64,000 nucleotides of DNA from Cladorhizidae sp. MBARI D1340-BT2 (Eukaryota; Porifera; Demospongiae; Poecilosclerida; Cladorhizidae). Position 1 is the first letter of the stretch. Each line of letters starts with the position of its first letter. The stretch lies in assembly GCA_028752905.1 (NCBI GenBank), contig JAQNBH010000007.1, positions 20,108,816-20,172,815 on the forward strand, read 5' to 3'. This document shows positions 34,201-49,200 of the stretch, piece by piece. Made by a program: the position numbers and the translations under genes. The notes under the pieces were generated by a model that was given only the letters and a program-made list of their open reading frames with translations, did not search any database and was not told the origin of the DNA.

Positions 34201-37200
34201 TTGCAAGAATGGATGGGGAAAAAACGTTAAATACCTACATCACATAATTGCCCTTCCATAGTTAACAAGATACTAAACTTCAGAATTGGTTTCTCTACCT
34301 CACCAAATAGGTAGCATTGATTAATAGTGTGCACATAACTATTAGTGTACAATTAGAGTGTAATTCCTCTTTTTCAATGCTATTGGACAATTGCAATCTG
34401 ATTGGCTGATAACTAAAATATCACAACAATATCTCCATGGCTCTATGGCATTATAATATAGGAAGTGATTTAGGTATGGTAATTACACAGGACCTCTAGA
34501 TTATACAAAATATATTGCATGAAAAATCCTTTACATATGCCACTGACAATCGATACACCTACAGGACAATTACAACAGTCAGGAGTAGCAAAGCCACCCG
34601 TGCACTGACAGCAGCCATTCCTTATAATGGCATGAGCCTGGCATATCCCTGTGAAATTGGCAGCAAGTTACTTACAATCAATCACTGCAATGAGTGGTCC
34701 TATCAATAATGAATATGTAATGCAGTGAACCTCCTTGACTGCCACTCACCAAGCTCCACCATTATTTTATATCCAGACACACAAAACAATACTTCCATTC
34801 AATTCATGCCTAGACAACTTGTATTAACCTTTGGAATGTGATAATCTTTTCTTACCATTTCTCCTTCCCTCCCACCCCACCCTCCTGCCAATTAACTATC
34901 CATCAATTTCAGTTCAAATGATCTATAAGTATTATGTAAATAGTATAGTCCCTAGTAAAATTTCGTATATACACCACTAGTAAGGTAGAGTGGGCACATC
35001 ATACAATTATTTTGCCATTCCCACTGTATCTAATACCAAATCTCATTATAAACTATATGCTATCACATGTTAATACCATATAATACCAGCTCTCTTGAAG
35101 TAGATGAGACTTACTGTAAAGTATAGACCCAGGAGAGTCATTTGCAAACAAGTCAAGAATGGGTGAAGAAACAAAATCTTCAGGTAATTAAATAACTACA
35201 TCCCATAATTGCCCTTCCGTGGTTTGCAAGATACTAAACTTCATAATTAGATTTTATACTATTCCAAATAATTACCATATCAATGTAGTTAGCATATACT
35301 TATTAGTGTCAAATTATAGTGCAATTCTAAACTGCTATTAGTGAAAAAAGGGAAATTCTATTCTGATTGGCTGATAGCTGAAATATTACACCAACAGCCA
35401 CAAGACTCTGTAGCCTTTTACTACAGGAAGTGAATTAGATATGGTAATTACACATGACATCCACATTATACAATATATATTGCATGAAAAAGCCTGCTTA
35501 CCTTTACATTTGCCGCTGACAATTATTTTACCCTCAGAACAGTTGCAGCAGTCAGGGGGACCAAAGCCATTATTGCACTGAGAACAGCCATTGGAACCAC
35601 AGTACCCTTTAGCATGAGCCTGGCATATCTCTGTGAAATTGGCAGAAAGTTACATACAATCCATCAGTGCAATGAGGGACCATATCCGTAATGAATATGT
35701 AACAAGGTGAGCCTCCCTGACTGTCACTCATCTCACCATCATTTTATTTCAATAGGAAAAGGTAATAGTTAATCTCATCACAAAATAAACTTATTTTAAC
35801 AATTATCAATGACAAACAGATACAATTCCACTTGCCGAATACAGTTCATAGTTGAAGTTAACATAACAATAATAGTAAAGAAATATGTATGCAGAACAGG
35901 ATGAATATTAACAGCTTGTATTCATTGAGCGTGTGACCGGACCATTTCTCTGAAGCATACTGTCGTTAGTAATTTATCACCAAAAGTATTCTTCTTCTTT
36001 CGCTACCTTAATCCCATCTAGGCTACATCAGGTATATCAGTAGTACATGGTTCAAGGCTGCAAAGTTTGACATTGCTTCGATATTATTTGGCATTATGCT
36101 CAATATTCTGTATGGACCGTGATAAGGATAGGAAAGGATTTCCATGAAGCAGCTGCAGGCATGTGGATCATGACTCTGTCTACTATATACCTGAAGTGAT
36201 GGTCTTGTCCAGTCTAGTCAAATGGTTGCTTTAACAATCTTGGGCACCATGTATCAATTTCTTTCCCAATACCCATGCTGCTGTAAGGATAGCAGTGAGC
36301 TCATGTTGGTAATTACGGTGGAATGTTCTCGCTAAAGACAGCTTAAGAGGGTATTCGAGTATTCCTACCATAAAGCAAATAAAATGGACTTTCACCAGTC
36401 GTGTCATGAACTGTAGTATGATAAGCAAAAAAGGGTTAGTGATGATTCCAATCTTTCCCAGAGCTCTAAACAAACTTAGAAAACCTTGCAATCAATCGTT
36501 CTCCGCCAAATCATTAGTTTTGGATTGATCTTCTGATCTGTTCACATATGCTTATTTGTGTCAAATTATAGCGTAATTATCCTTTCTACACTGCTATTGG
36601 TGAAAAAAGTGAAATTAACAGCAACAAGGCTCTGTGGCCTTTTACTACAGGTAGTGATTTAGATATGGTAATTACAAATGACATCCAAATTAGACAATAA
36701 TATTGCATGAAAAAGCCTGCTTACCTTTACATGTGCCGCCGACAATTATTTGACCCTCAGGACAGTTGCAGCAGTCAGGGGGACCAAAGCCATTATTGCA
36801 CTGAGAACAGCCATTGGAACCACACTGCCATTTAGCATTAGCCTGGCATATCTCTGTGAAATTGGTGGCAAGTTACATACAATCCATCAGTGCAATGAGG
36901 GACCATATCAGTAATGAATATGTAACAAGGTGAGCCTCCCTGACTGTCACTCATAAAGTGCCACCATCATTAGGAAAAGGTGAAAGTTTATATGATTACA
37001 CAATAAACTTATTTTAACAATGATCAATGACAAACAGGTACTCTTCCTCCTGCCGAATACAGTTTGTAGTTGAAGTTAACATAACAATAATAGTAAAGAA
37101 ATATATATACAGAACAGTCAATTGTTCTCCACCAACCTGTTAGTTTGGGAGTGTTCTCCCAATGTGTTCATTTGTGACAAATTATAGCACATATTTTTAC

Positions 37201-40200
37201 ACTGCTATTGGTGAAAAAAGTGAAATTGTATTCTGATAGGCTGATAACTGAAATATTACACCAAGAGCAACAAGGCTCTGTGGCCTTTTACTATAGGAAG
37301 TAATTTAGGTATGGTAATTACAAATGACATCCACATTACAATATTAATAGCATTAAAAAAAACTGCATACCTTTACATGTGTCACCGACAATTATTTGAC
37401 CCTCAGGACAGTTGCAGCAGTCAGGGGGAGCAAAGCCATTATTGCACTGAGAACAGCCATTGGAACCACAATTCCCTTTAGTATTAGACTGGCATATATC
37501 TGTGAAATTGGCGGCAAGTTACATACAATCCATCAGTACAATGAGGGGTCATATCAATAATGACAGTGATGGTATTGTCCAATCTAGTCAAATACTTGAA
37601 CTGAGGTATGATAAGCCAAAAAATGGTTTAGCCAATCCTTCAGAGCTCTCAGTATCCTTGGAAACCATTGCACTCAATCGTTCTCCACCAACCCATTAGT
37701 TTGCAAGTGATATCTGTTTCTTGATCTGCAGGGACTTGCAATCCTCCAGTACCAGGTCACTGACGAAGTTTGCACCTTGGTTGGACAGCAGTTCCTCTGA
37801 GGCATTGTGTCTACAAAAGATCTCCTTTGCCAGCAGTCTAGAAATTGTTCCAGCATACTGCTCAAGGATAGGAAATGCTTCCAACCATTTTAGGAAATAA
37901 TTAGAGAACACTACCACATACTTGTTCCCAGTATCAGTTGCAGGAGGTTGGAGAATATCTATGCCCATCCAGTAAAATTGTCCCCTTATCAGTATTGTTG
38001 TAACTAGCAATGAACTTACAGACCAACCAGATCCCCACCTGATAATACACTCCAACTCTAACTCTTCCTCAAAGTACAATACATCTTATGCCAAGCAAAG
38101 TGTCCAGAAAAATCCCACAATGCATCTCCTTCGTCAAGTCAATATGCAATCCAGCAGGCACCACAACCCTCGACTCACCAGTGTAGCTAACACACCATTC
38201 ATAAAATCATATTGATCGCTTATTAAGTGTCCGACCCTCTGGAAGAATACCTTCTGTCACAATCTGTATGAGGGTGATCAAGTTGGGATCCTTAGCTTGC
38301 CCCTCTAACTAGTTCAGTTTCCTTGTACTTTAGTGGTTTCATCTAATGCTTGAATAGCAAGCACAGACAATGTAATATCCCTTGTTTCATATAGATTATG
38401 AGACAGCACATTTGCATTTACTTGTTCTTCCCACTTCTATGCTTGATTGTGAGGTCTGTGATATCATATGACCAAGGTAGACAACTTCTCCTTGCACAAA
38501 GAAACATTTCTTTGGCTTCAAGTTAATCCCAACCTGCCACTCATACACATTCTACAGGTGCTCTAGGTGGTCCTTAGAAGTCTCAGAACATACCAAGATG
38601 TCTTCCAGATAGATTATACAATATAATTGATAGCTAGACAAATTGCATTAACCTTTTGGAATGTTGTGGGAGTATTGCATGTCCAAAAGGCATGTGAACA
38701 AATTCATGCAACCCACAATGAGAGGCAAAAGCAGATTTCTCCATTAGCAGGGGGCATTTGGATTTTCCAGAACACAAATGCTAAGTCAAGTGTTCTGAAA
38801 TATCTTCTAATCAGAGGTGTGTAAAATATCTTGAATATGTAGCAGAGTTATACCTTTATACCTTTTTGGTCATTGCATTAAACTCCCCATAATCCACACA
38901 AAACCTTATGCTGTGGTCATACCAGGAATATAGACTTGCCCACGCATTCATTTAGTGTTGAACAATCCCTTTCTTCATCATATCCTTGATAACGGGTATG
39001 ACCATACTTGGTTAAGTTAAATTTCTAGATATGTGAAGTAGTTGTTACACTATAGTGTAGAAATTAAACATGATTGTATTCAAGAAATGAGTCTAGTGGT
39101 GTCTATGTCTTTTAACAACAGCTAAAAGTGGAAGATACCACACAGATGGGAAGTTAGGCAGAGTGTTGATCTTCTTAAGAGGAAGATAAGACTTACAGTT
39201 GCATTAAGGAACAGCTGCTATGTTGTTTTAGTGCAGGTGTTAGTTGTTGGCTGATAAGTACTCTATAGCTAACAGGGTTTACTTGGGCTGAAAGGTTTTG
39301 CAAGATACCAAGAATAAAAAATATCTATCATCTGATTTTACACAGCTTTATTTTGACTCCAGAATGGGAACAAGCTGTTTTAAAATATCAAAATGCAATT
39401 ATCTTTCAGCTATCAAACTATAGTACCTGCTGCTGATCTAGGCTTGGTCCCACAAAGAAGCACGCCCACAGTAGATAAACTCTCACAAGTTAGCTGCTAA
39501 GTTTCTAATGGATCTCCTATGTGAGGGTTAATAGTATGAATAAGTTTCATGTATGCCATCATATTTATAGATTAGACTTCACAAAATCCCAAAGAATTGT
39601 TCTCAAAAAAAACAACAATAGGTATATGGTATATATAATCATGCAAACCTAACAGGACAATTATAATATTTAACATAATAACACTATTCTACAAAAATCT
39701 TCTATGAACTGTCTACACCATCAATCTTTTCTTTACCATTTCCCCTTCCCCTCCCACCCCATCCCACCCTCCTGCCCATTAACTATCCATCAATTTCTAA
39801 TAATATAATTCAACAATTAATGTAACTATATGTAAATAGTAGTACAAACACCACTAGTAAGGTAGAGTGGGCAGTAACTGCACTCAGCTTCCCACTACAT
39901 TACTCACTCATAGTATCTAATACCAAATCTTGTTACAAACTATATGCTATCACATGTTAATCCCTTATAATACCAGCTCTTGAAGTAGATGTGGCTCACT
40001 GTGTAATAGTTATAGACCCAAGAATGCCATTTGCAAACAGGTCAAGAATGGAAAGATGTTCAGGTAGTTAAATAAGCCAGTTTTCTCTTACAGAGAGCAG
40101 CAGTACGTTTATCATATCAAAATTGAGTAGCTACGTCAGAATGAAATTAAATCTTATTCTGTCAATTTTTCTGGATAGCTACCAAGGTTACACACAGTGC

Positions 40201-43200
40201 TACACGTCTAGAAAAAAAATGTAGTGGTGCTTTATTTAAGTCCAAACACATTTCCCACGTACCATATCGTTTCGAACTGCTGTTCGACCCGACATCACAT
40301 AATTGCCATGGATTTGACCAGGTCTCATTGAGTGTGTGTGCTGCTGATGTGTATTGCTTGTTTGCAGCTAAAGCGTACAACAGCTGCAGAATCAGCTCGG
40401 CCAAGCTCAAAACTTTACACACGTGTGTGCACGCTTGCACATGCACACACACACACACATGCACACACGCACATGGGTTAACTAAATACTAAACTTCAAA
40501 ATTGGTTTCTGTACTTCGCCACATAAATTATATTGATGACTGTATCAACAAGGTTTGCACCTGCTTAGCAGTGTCAAATTAGAGAGCAATTCTTCTTTTT
40601 TATACTGCTATTGTTGAAAAAAGTGTAACTGCACTCTGATGGGCTGATAATTGAAATATTACACCAATACCCACAAGGTTCTATTGTATGTTACTTAGAC
40701 AGGACATCCACATTATACCAAAATATGTCGCATTAAAAATCCTGCATACCTTTACATATGCCGTTGACAATTATTTGACCCTCAGGACAATTACAGCAGT
40801 TAGGAGGCAAAAAACCATCTTCGCACTGAGAACAGCCTTTGGTAGAATCGCAGAACTTGTTTTGGGCATTCTCTTTGCATATCTCTATGAAATTATTGGC
40901 AAGGAACTTACAATCCATCAGTGCAATGAGCAGCCATATCAATAATGAATATATGTAGTAGCACATGGATATAATGCTATAGTAAACTCCCAACTTGCAG
41001 TCATACTTACTATCACATTGTCCACTGTTGTTATAAAATGCTTCGCCACCTTCTTCAAAGATGCATTCACAACATGTTGGTTTTTTAAAACCTGGAAGAC
41101 ACTCTTTGCATTCAGCATCGGTTAAGGGATCATCTTGACACTTTATTTTACACAGTTCTATAAAAACATAAGACAAATGAATAGGGTTATAATATATTTG
41201 CAGTGTTTGCATTCACAGAAACAAGTGTGTACCAGAGATGTTTGCAAGAACCATTATTTTTTTAATATTCAGTTTAAAATACATCATAGTAAGTTGGGCT
41301 GTGCCAACAAAAAGTAAAAACATTTTGTGAGTGAGTTGAAGGTAGAAGTCTTATGCATGATGGCATTTTATTTGATGTTGGAAATTGCCATGATTAAACT
41401 TTATTGAATTAAACACCTCGATAGTTGAAACTGAACACTGAACAGCTGTTCCTTCCTGTTATTCAATGGCCTAGCTTATGCCACTTATATACCTGCAAGT
41501 ATTTCTCACATTAATTAATAAATGGCAGACAAAAAATATTTACAACTCAGCTTCTTTGTGTCTTTCGTGTGTATTCAACTAGTTTTGACCCCAAAACCTC
41601 AAAGTTAGTAAACTCTGAACCCCCCAAAACCATATTAATTTGCCTTCAAGATCTTGTTATGGGGATTGTGGTAGAAATCCATTTATTTGTTTGTCTCCTA
41701 CAAATGCTTCGAGCTTCCTTTGAATCCATCACAAAAGAAGTAAACATTTTGATTTTTCATATTCAAGATCTTGTAAACATATAATTATGTATATATCTAT
41801 CTACCATTCCCCACACACATGACTTGCATCTACTATGTCCGTTCACCATACTTTTACTACCAGAAGACTCCTACTCGCCAATGCTGTACAGTGCCTTGCA
41901 TAAACAAATGTTTTCCAAACCACAAACATAATGAAGGTAAAGGGTCAACTGCACTCCAGAATGACTAATTTAATTTAGCACAATCTATGTTTGTTTCTAG
42001 CTTTCCCCATACATAATTTAATAAAACATGTTCAACCATCAAAAGACTCAAACCTCTCCAATGAATTGCAGAATTCACCACTATTCTGGTTCCCCATTGA
42101 GCAAAATATTGATTATCGGTAAAATATCTTCAATACCATAAACACACTTGTGAACAAAACACTCATGCACTTTAAACAAATGTCATCCATAATCTAGCTT
42201 GCTCGTTTGGTGTACTAATAGCAGCTGAAATCTTCTGCTGCTGGATTTGTATAAATATATATATATACTAGCAAAAGAGTGTAGCTATATATCAGAGAAC
42301 CTGTAAAAACAACCATAGAACATTATTACAGCTTGGCCTAAGAAGTCAGGTATTGCATACCATTCGGCTTGTTCTTACGAATAGATCACTTATCCATGAA
42401 CATTATACTGACTATCGCCACCAGACTTAATCTATCTTGAGGCACCCTCCATCACAGGTAAGAGCAATATAGTTGACATAGGCAACAAGTTTTCTCTATG
42501 TTATGCTAATTCCATCTGTGCTCCATCATTGACCAGTTTATTCTGACATTGAGTAACTATCTATGTATCTATCGACCTACATGCATACAATATGTCCGCT
42601 TGTTATAATTTAATACCAAAACAATCCAAATTATTGCAATGACTATCCGTTTCTCTATTCAGAGAAATAGGCAAAGGTAGGATATCGCAAAACATGAACA
42701 AAATCAGCAAATTACTTGTAGTGCACATATCTTTGAGTATATATGATGCATAGGTAGCTTTAGTAACAAATAACACCTATGTTTGTTTTGATTCTGGTGT
42801 TACACAGAGTAACTTGTTGAAAATGTGCATTATATAGAACAATATTAAAATACTGGATGGACTGGTCAAAAAGAAAAGAAATAAGAATTGCCATTTACAT
42901 AACCCTTTACCTGTTATAATTAATGTAGACAACATTTACAGGACCCTTTACCTATCATAATTAATGTAGACAACATTTACAGGACCCTTTATCTATTATA
43001 ACAACATTTACAGGACCCTTTACCTATTATAATTAATGTAGACAACATTTATGTTATGCTTTACCTATTATAATTAATGCAGACAACATTTACAGGACCC
43101 TTTACCTGTTATAAATAATGCAGACAACATTTACAGGACCCTTTAACTATTATACTTAATGTAGACAACATTTACAGGATCCTTTACCTATTATAATTAA

Positions 43201-46200
43201 TGTAGACAATATTTACCTTGCCCTTTACCTATTATAATTAATGTAGACAACATTTACATGACTCTTTACCTATAAAGACCGATAATTATTATAGCACTGT
43301 TTGTTTTTATCTATTATATTTTGAGTTTATTATACAGGGTTTTTTACCTCCCTTGGTAAATTATATCTTCACTGACTAGTCAATCTATATTAATTCTTAG
43401 ATGAGTTAGAGTGAATTATGGTGAGTAACTAATGAACATGTGCCCATATTATCATTGTTTACCTTGAATTGTTCTAAGTCATTGTTATCTTGAGCAGACA
43501 GAAAACGTATCCACAAACCAAAAGTTAGTCAAAATACAGCATGCAAGTGAAATGACTCTCTATATTTCACAATGAGTATTTGTCCTATACTTTAAGAGTT
43601 ACATAATTTAGCATGGTTGGACGGTCCATAGTCAGTCATCAGGACTGACACCATCTATACCAAACATTTAAGTCACTTCTAGTTTTGTTGAGAGTATTTA
43701 TAACTTTACTGCTGGCAATAAATTCCTTAACTGCTTCATCATCTAAATTAACTACTTCTCTTATTTTGACTTAATTCTTGGGAAATAGTAAATGACTATG
43801 TACGAGTAGAGCTAAACAAATAACCATAAGTTAAACATCAGTAGAATGTCACTACATGACTATAGCAAAATATTCCAGTGAGTATACCAAGTTTAGAATA
43901 TTATGTGTGTGGCAATATTTTATTTTCTGTTTTTGTTGCCTGTTTTTGTGCTTGTGCTGTTTTTGTGCTTGTACAATATATATATATATAAATATTGTAA
44001 ACCTCTAGCTTTACAACTTTTCTTTGGTTTCAAGTGACATATCATAAAATCATAAACAAAACAAAAACATTTATGCCTCATCTCTCTCTCTCATAGCAAA
44101 TGTTCCTCTATAACACTACAGCTATGTCTAGTAGTAATTCTGATTGCATACTTTTGGCTGTTAATAATCATGATAGCAACATAGATTCCAATAACTTTTC
44201 CATTATGAGCACCAATATTATTGTATGATTATCAGAATGTAGCTAACATACTTTGACAACTTCCATGAATTTCCACGGAGCCCTGTTTGCATTCACAGCA
44301 AGTTGGTTCTTGGTAATTTGAATGGCACACACTGCATCCACCATTGCTTGACTGAAGTTTACACTCACTACTACAAAGTTCTATTTGAATACAAGAGTAA
44401 TGAAGATAGTTGTAATATAAGCAGTGTATATATGTACGGAACCAAGTGTGTGCTGGAGGTGTTTGCAAGTGCCAATATGAATAAAATACATTATGGTTAG
44501 GCTGGTTAGAGAGAGTACAGTTAAAACATTATGTGATCTTGTTGCAAGAACACAAACTGATTGAGAAATGCTGTAACTGCAAAACACACACTGTGAGTGG
44601 TTATCAATTTCTTGGAGATAGTTTTGACACTTCAAATACTTGGTTCAGACATGAGACACACGATAAATTGGGGGCACTACCTCATTTAAGTAGGTACACA
44701 TTTGAACTAACTTTTGCAGCTCCCATCTTCAGCTTTAAAAAAGTTATTGGCTGAGTCACACTCACAACAATCTGGACCAACATAGCCTGTCTTGCAAGTG
44801 CACCCCATTACAGTGCATGTGGTGTCTTCAACAGTATTGTTTCGGCATACTGCACAAAAAACAGATGCCAAAAATATCATGTGAGTGATTCAGACAATGA
44901 ACATTTCCTTATTTAGTAGAGAGAAAAAAAATAGCAGAGACCTGCAATCAGCTGTGCTGAATTCCCCCTTCTCCAACCCCTCCCCTCACCCAAATTATTT
45001 TAAGCAAAATAATAATAAAAAATCCAATATGTGACAGGATCTGAGAAAACAGCCCACTTGGAGCAGAGTATTGAATTGTGCTATAGCTAAAAACATGCTA
45101 TAATGAATAACAGGGCAATTTTTTTATAACCTTGCCAGTATAATTGGTCTTTCATCTACCTCTATGTCAAATTTGACTGCTACTTTCATACCAAATGTGG
45201 TCTCTAAAACCTTCTACTTCTCTTTTGAGCTCCGCATATACAAGTTTTACGTAACGCAGAAGTGGGGGAATTTCCTGCCTAGAAATCCTGAGTTTGAAGT
45301 GCATTACCACAGTAACAAAATCCATTGTTTTATCTATGGATGCCAAAAGCAAGTGCTGAGGATTCCGCTAGAGCTGTGAATTCTTTGCTTCACCTCTGTG
45401 GTGAGGACCAGCAACCCTTACTTGATGTCAGATTATTTCACCATGGGCTGTGCAGAGAACTGGAGTGATGAGGTTGAGGATGAAAATGATGAATGTATGT
45501 ACTGACACAGCATCTATAAACCATTTTTAGGTAGTAGTATAACACAGTCATAGAGTAACAGAAATAGAGACACTAAAATAATATATTGGAAAGGAAGGGG
45601 GCTTAATTTTCACAACAACCATGATAGGGAAGAGTGGGAGACTATAATTATAATGAAATGCATTAATGAATATTACAGGGAGTGACGATGAAGAACCTGC
45701 ATGCAATATTAATTCGATGGGAGCTAGAGCAGTCAAAAGTGATGACGAGGAGGGTAGGAACGACAAAGAGCAAGAGATTGGCAGAGATGAACAAGTCCTT
45801 GAATACTGACTCAGGTACAATTTTTAGCAGATGTAGAGATCGAGCCAACAGTATTTGACACAATGGAGAAGGAACTTATTACTAACTACATAGATCTTGG
45901 ATGTGGTTGTGAGAGCTGGCATGGAAGAAACTGTTCTCTGCAATTTTCTGTACAACACACCTGTGACATTCGTTCGCAGTGTGCTTCCTCTCCCGCAACG
46001 AGCTGGATATGGCCCTGCTTGGACAACTGATGGCAAATTCAGACTTTAGTGAGAATGTGTCCACAGATTATCGTCACTCCCGGACAAGTAGGGAGGAAAA
46101 AAACTACACAAAATATCATCACCACGGTCGACAAGTATTCGCTTTTTGCATACTATTGGTGAATCACGCTTAAAGATCCTGGTCAAGGCCTTCAAGGTAC

Positions 46201-49200
46201 GACTCTCACCTCGCATACATGGAAACATCAAACGACTTCCGAAACATGCACTTTTGCGGAATAGGTTGTCTGTTTTCTGCTAAACTATGCTGACTAGAAT
46301 GCTCTTCTTCTACCTGGTTGCATTCCAGGCTATATATAACAGATCACTTTTGCCATCTAGCATATAACGAGGAATTTGGAGGATGTATCATGAATCTGCC
46401 GAGTCTTCACAATGTGTTCCTGCGGCTGCATACTCCACTTTCTGTAGGGTATGGCAGTCACTCCTTCCAGCAGTGATAAGCCTATGTCTGATTTGTGTTA
46501 GACTTGTCAGCAAAATAGTACAGCAATCCTTCGAGCTGCCAACTGTTCGGATGTTGAAAAATCTGCTACCATACGAGAAGCTGAAGAGCATCTCAGGGTA
46601 GCTAGAGAGATCGTTCTACAAAACTGTGTGTGATAACTGTAGGCGACAAATGATTAGTTTTTTATCGGCATGTGGCACATTTTCACCCCCACCACCTCAC
46701 TCTAAAGTTCCTTCCAACTCGAAAAATCTTGCTGTGCACTACTCATTCAATTATGCACAGCAAGTTCACTACCCATCTGATTCTCTGCAGCCCGGCCTGA
46801 TCTTTTTTTTACTCCAAGAAAGTGCAGCATATTTGGAGTTAACTGCGAAGCTCTCCCTCGACAGATCAATTTCCTTACGGATAAGGCTGGGGACTGTGGA
46901 AAGGGAGCGAATGCAGTGGTGAGCCAGCCATTATCTTTTCGAACACCATGGTCTAGGCGAATATGAAGTTTTCCTCCATTGTGACAACTGCACTGGTGAA
47001 AACAAAAACAGCTCTGTTATGCAATATTTGATGTGGCGATGTTTGACTGGAAGGCACTCAAAGGTAACTCTGTCATTCCTCGTAGTTGGACATTCTAAAT
47101 TTGCACAGATTGGTGTTTTGGCCTCCTAAAGCGACACTACAGAAGGACTAAGGTTGGCAGCTTGAAAGATTCGCACAAGGTGTTAATGACTTGGCTGTGT
47201 GTAATGTGCTCAACTTGTTTCGTCTTGAGGATGAGACAGTTATTGTGCCAACGTTTGATTGGAATGACTTTTTTGCCCCTTACATAAAAAAAGGTTCCTG
47301 GAGTAAAAAGTTCCATCACTTTGATTTTGATTCCTCAAATCCAGGGGTAGTAGCTATGAAGGAACACTCTGAAAGTAATTCTACAAACCTTCAGATTATG
47401 AAGAATCAGTTGTCAACTGGCTTTGATGTGCATCCTTCCATTGTTGTTCCTAAAATATGTGGTGTGTATAACTAAAGGGTACATAGATATGGGGTGTGTA
47501 CAGCTAAAGGGTACATAGATATGTGGTGTGTATGCTAAAGGTTACAAAGATATATGGTGTGTATAGCTAAAAGTTACATAGATATGTGCTAAAGGTGACA
47601 TAGATATCTGGTGTGTATGCTAAAGGTTACATAGATATGTGGTGTGTACAGCTAAAGGTTACATAGATATGTGATGTGTATTCTAAAGGTTACATAGATA
47701 TGTGATGTGTATGCTAAAGATTAAGGTTACATAGATATGTGGTGTGTATGCTAAAGGTTAAATAGATATGTGGTGTGTATATCTCAAGGTTACATAGATA
47801 TGTGCTAATGGTTACATAGATATGTGGTATGTATGCTAAAGTTTACATAGATATGTGGTGTGTATATAGACAAGCTAAAGCTTGCTTAGTCTTTTCCTTG
47901 TATAGTTCTCTATCAGCAGAGATGGTATATCTACAAATAACATATATGATAGTAGTAGGCAGAATATTCCACTAGATATATCCATAGCTAAATGTTTTTC
48001 ATAAAACCAGATGGACAGTATTAATTAGTTTTTATACAGTGAAAGCCAATAGATAGCTTACTACAATTGTAGATCATCTAATAATTATAAGTTAATTCGA
48101 TAAATAGTGAAAGAGAAAGCTGTAGGTAGCTTCCAACAAACAGTTGTAGAACAAGAATAAAAATAAATTATGTAAAATAGTAGTGTTTTTAAATATATTT
48201 TATTGTATCATATGTTATATGTTTATTTTTATTATTGTTATATATGTTATATATATTATTTATTGTTAGTGATTCAACCACAACTAGTGTTAGGGCTCGG
48301 AAAATGACTAGGATTAGGGCTTGGACAATTTCTAGGGTTAGGGTTGGATGACTAGACCATGACTAGGGTTAGGGCTTGGACAATGACTCTGATTAGGCTT
48401 GGTCAATGACAGGGTTTGGGATTGGACAATGGCTAGGGTTCAGATTCGTACAATGACTAGGCTTATGGCTTGGATAATGCTATAGTTAGGGCTTGGACAA
48501 GGACTAGCAATAGGGCTTAACCATGACTAGAGTTTGGGCTTTGTCCCTGACTAGGATTAGTGCTTGGACTATGACTAGTCTTAAGGCTTGGACAATGACT
48601 AGGGTTATGCTTAGGACAATGGCAATGGTTAGGGCTTGAATAATGATTAGAATTAGGATTTGGACAATATCAAGGGTTTTGGCTTGACAATGACTAGGGT
48701 TAGGGCTTGGATAAGGCCTAGCATTATGGCTTGGAAAATGACTAGGGTTACGGCTTGGACAATGACTAGGGTCAGGGCTTAGACAAGGATTAGGGTTAGG
48801 GCTTAGACAAGGACTAGGCTTAATCACAGCTACATCTGCAGTCACTCCCTTTTTCTGTGTGTGTGTAATATATATATTACAGATTACAGTAATTGTTAAA
48901 TAGGTATGTGGCTAATGGTTACATAAATATCTGGTGTATATGCTAAAGGTTACATAGATATGTGATGTGTATAGCTAAAGGTTACATAAATATGTGGTGT
49001 GTATGCTAAAGGTTACATAGATATGTGGTGTGTATGCTAAAGGTTACATAGGAATGTGGTGTGTTTAGCTAATGGTTACATAGTTTTGTGATGTATGCTA
49101 AAGGTTACATAGATATGTGGTGTGTATAGTTAAAGGTTACATAGATATGTGGTGTGTATGCTAAAGGTTACATAGATATATGTTGTGTATGCTAAAGGTT

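Larger units (their letters stand above)
39005..40950. repeat. Intron-plus-exon duplication, unit 2
   Basis: Same order of sequence as 33,105-34,750, with exon 7 at its right end. An insertion-like stretch at about 40,075-40,500 containing a CA/TG-rich block has no match in unit 1. Confidence 0.8.

Noticed and set aside
40162..40464. Minus-strand frame starting MHVCVCVHVQ
   Set aside because: It begins in a CA/TG dinucleotide block within an intron copy; no domain.
48504..48845. Minus-strand Pro/Ser/Asn-rich frame
   Set aside because: It follows the 24-bp TAGGG-type minisatellite exactly and lies in a transposon inside an intron.
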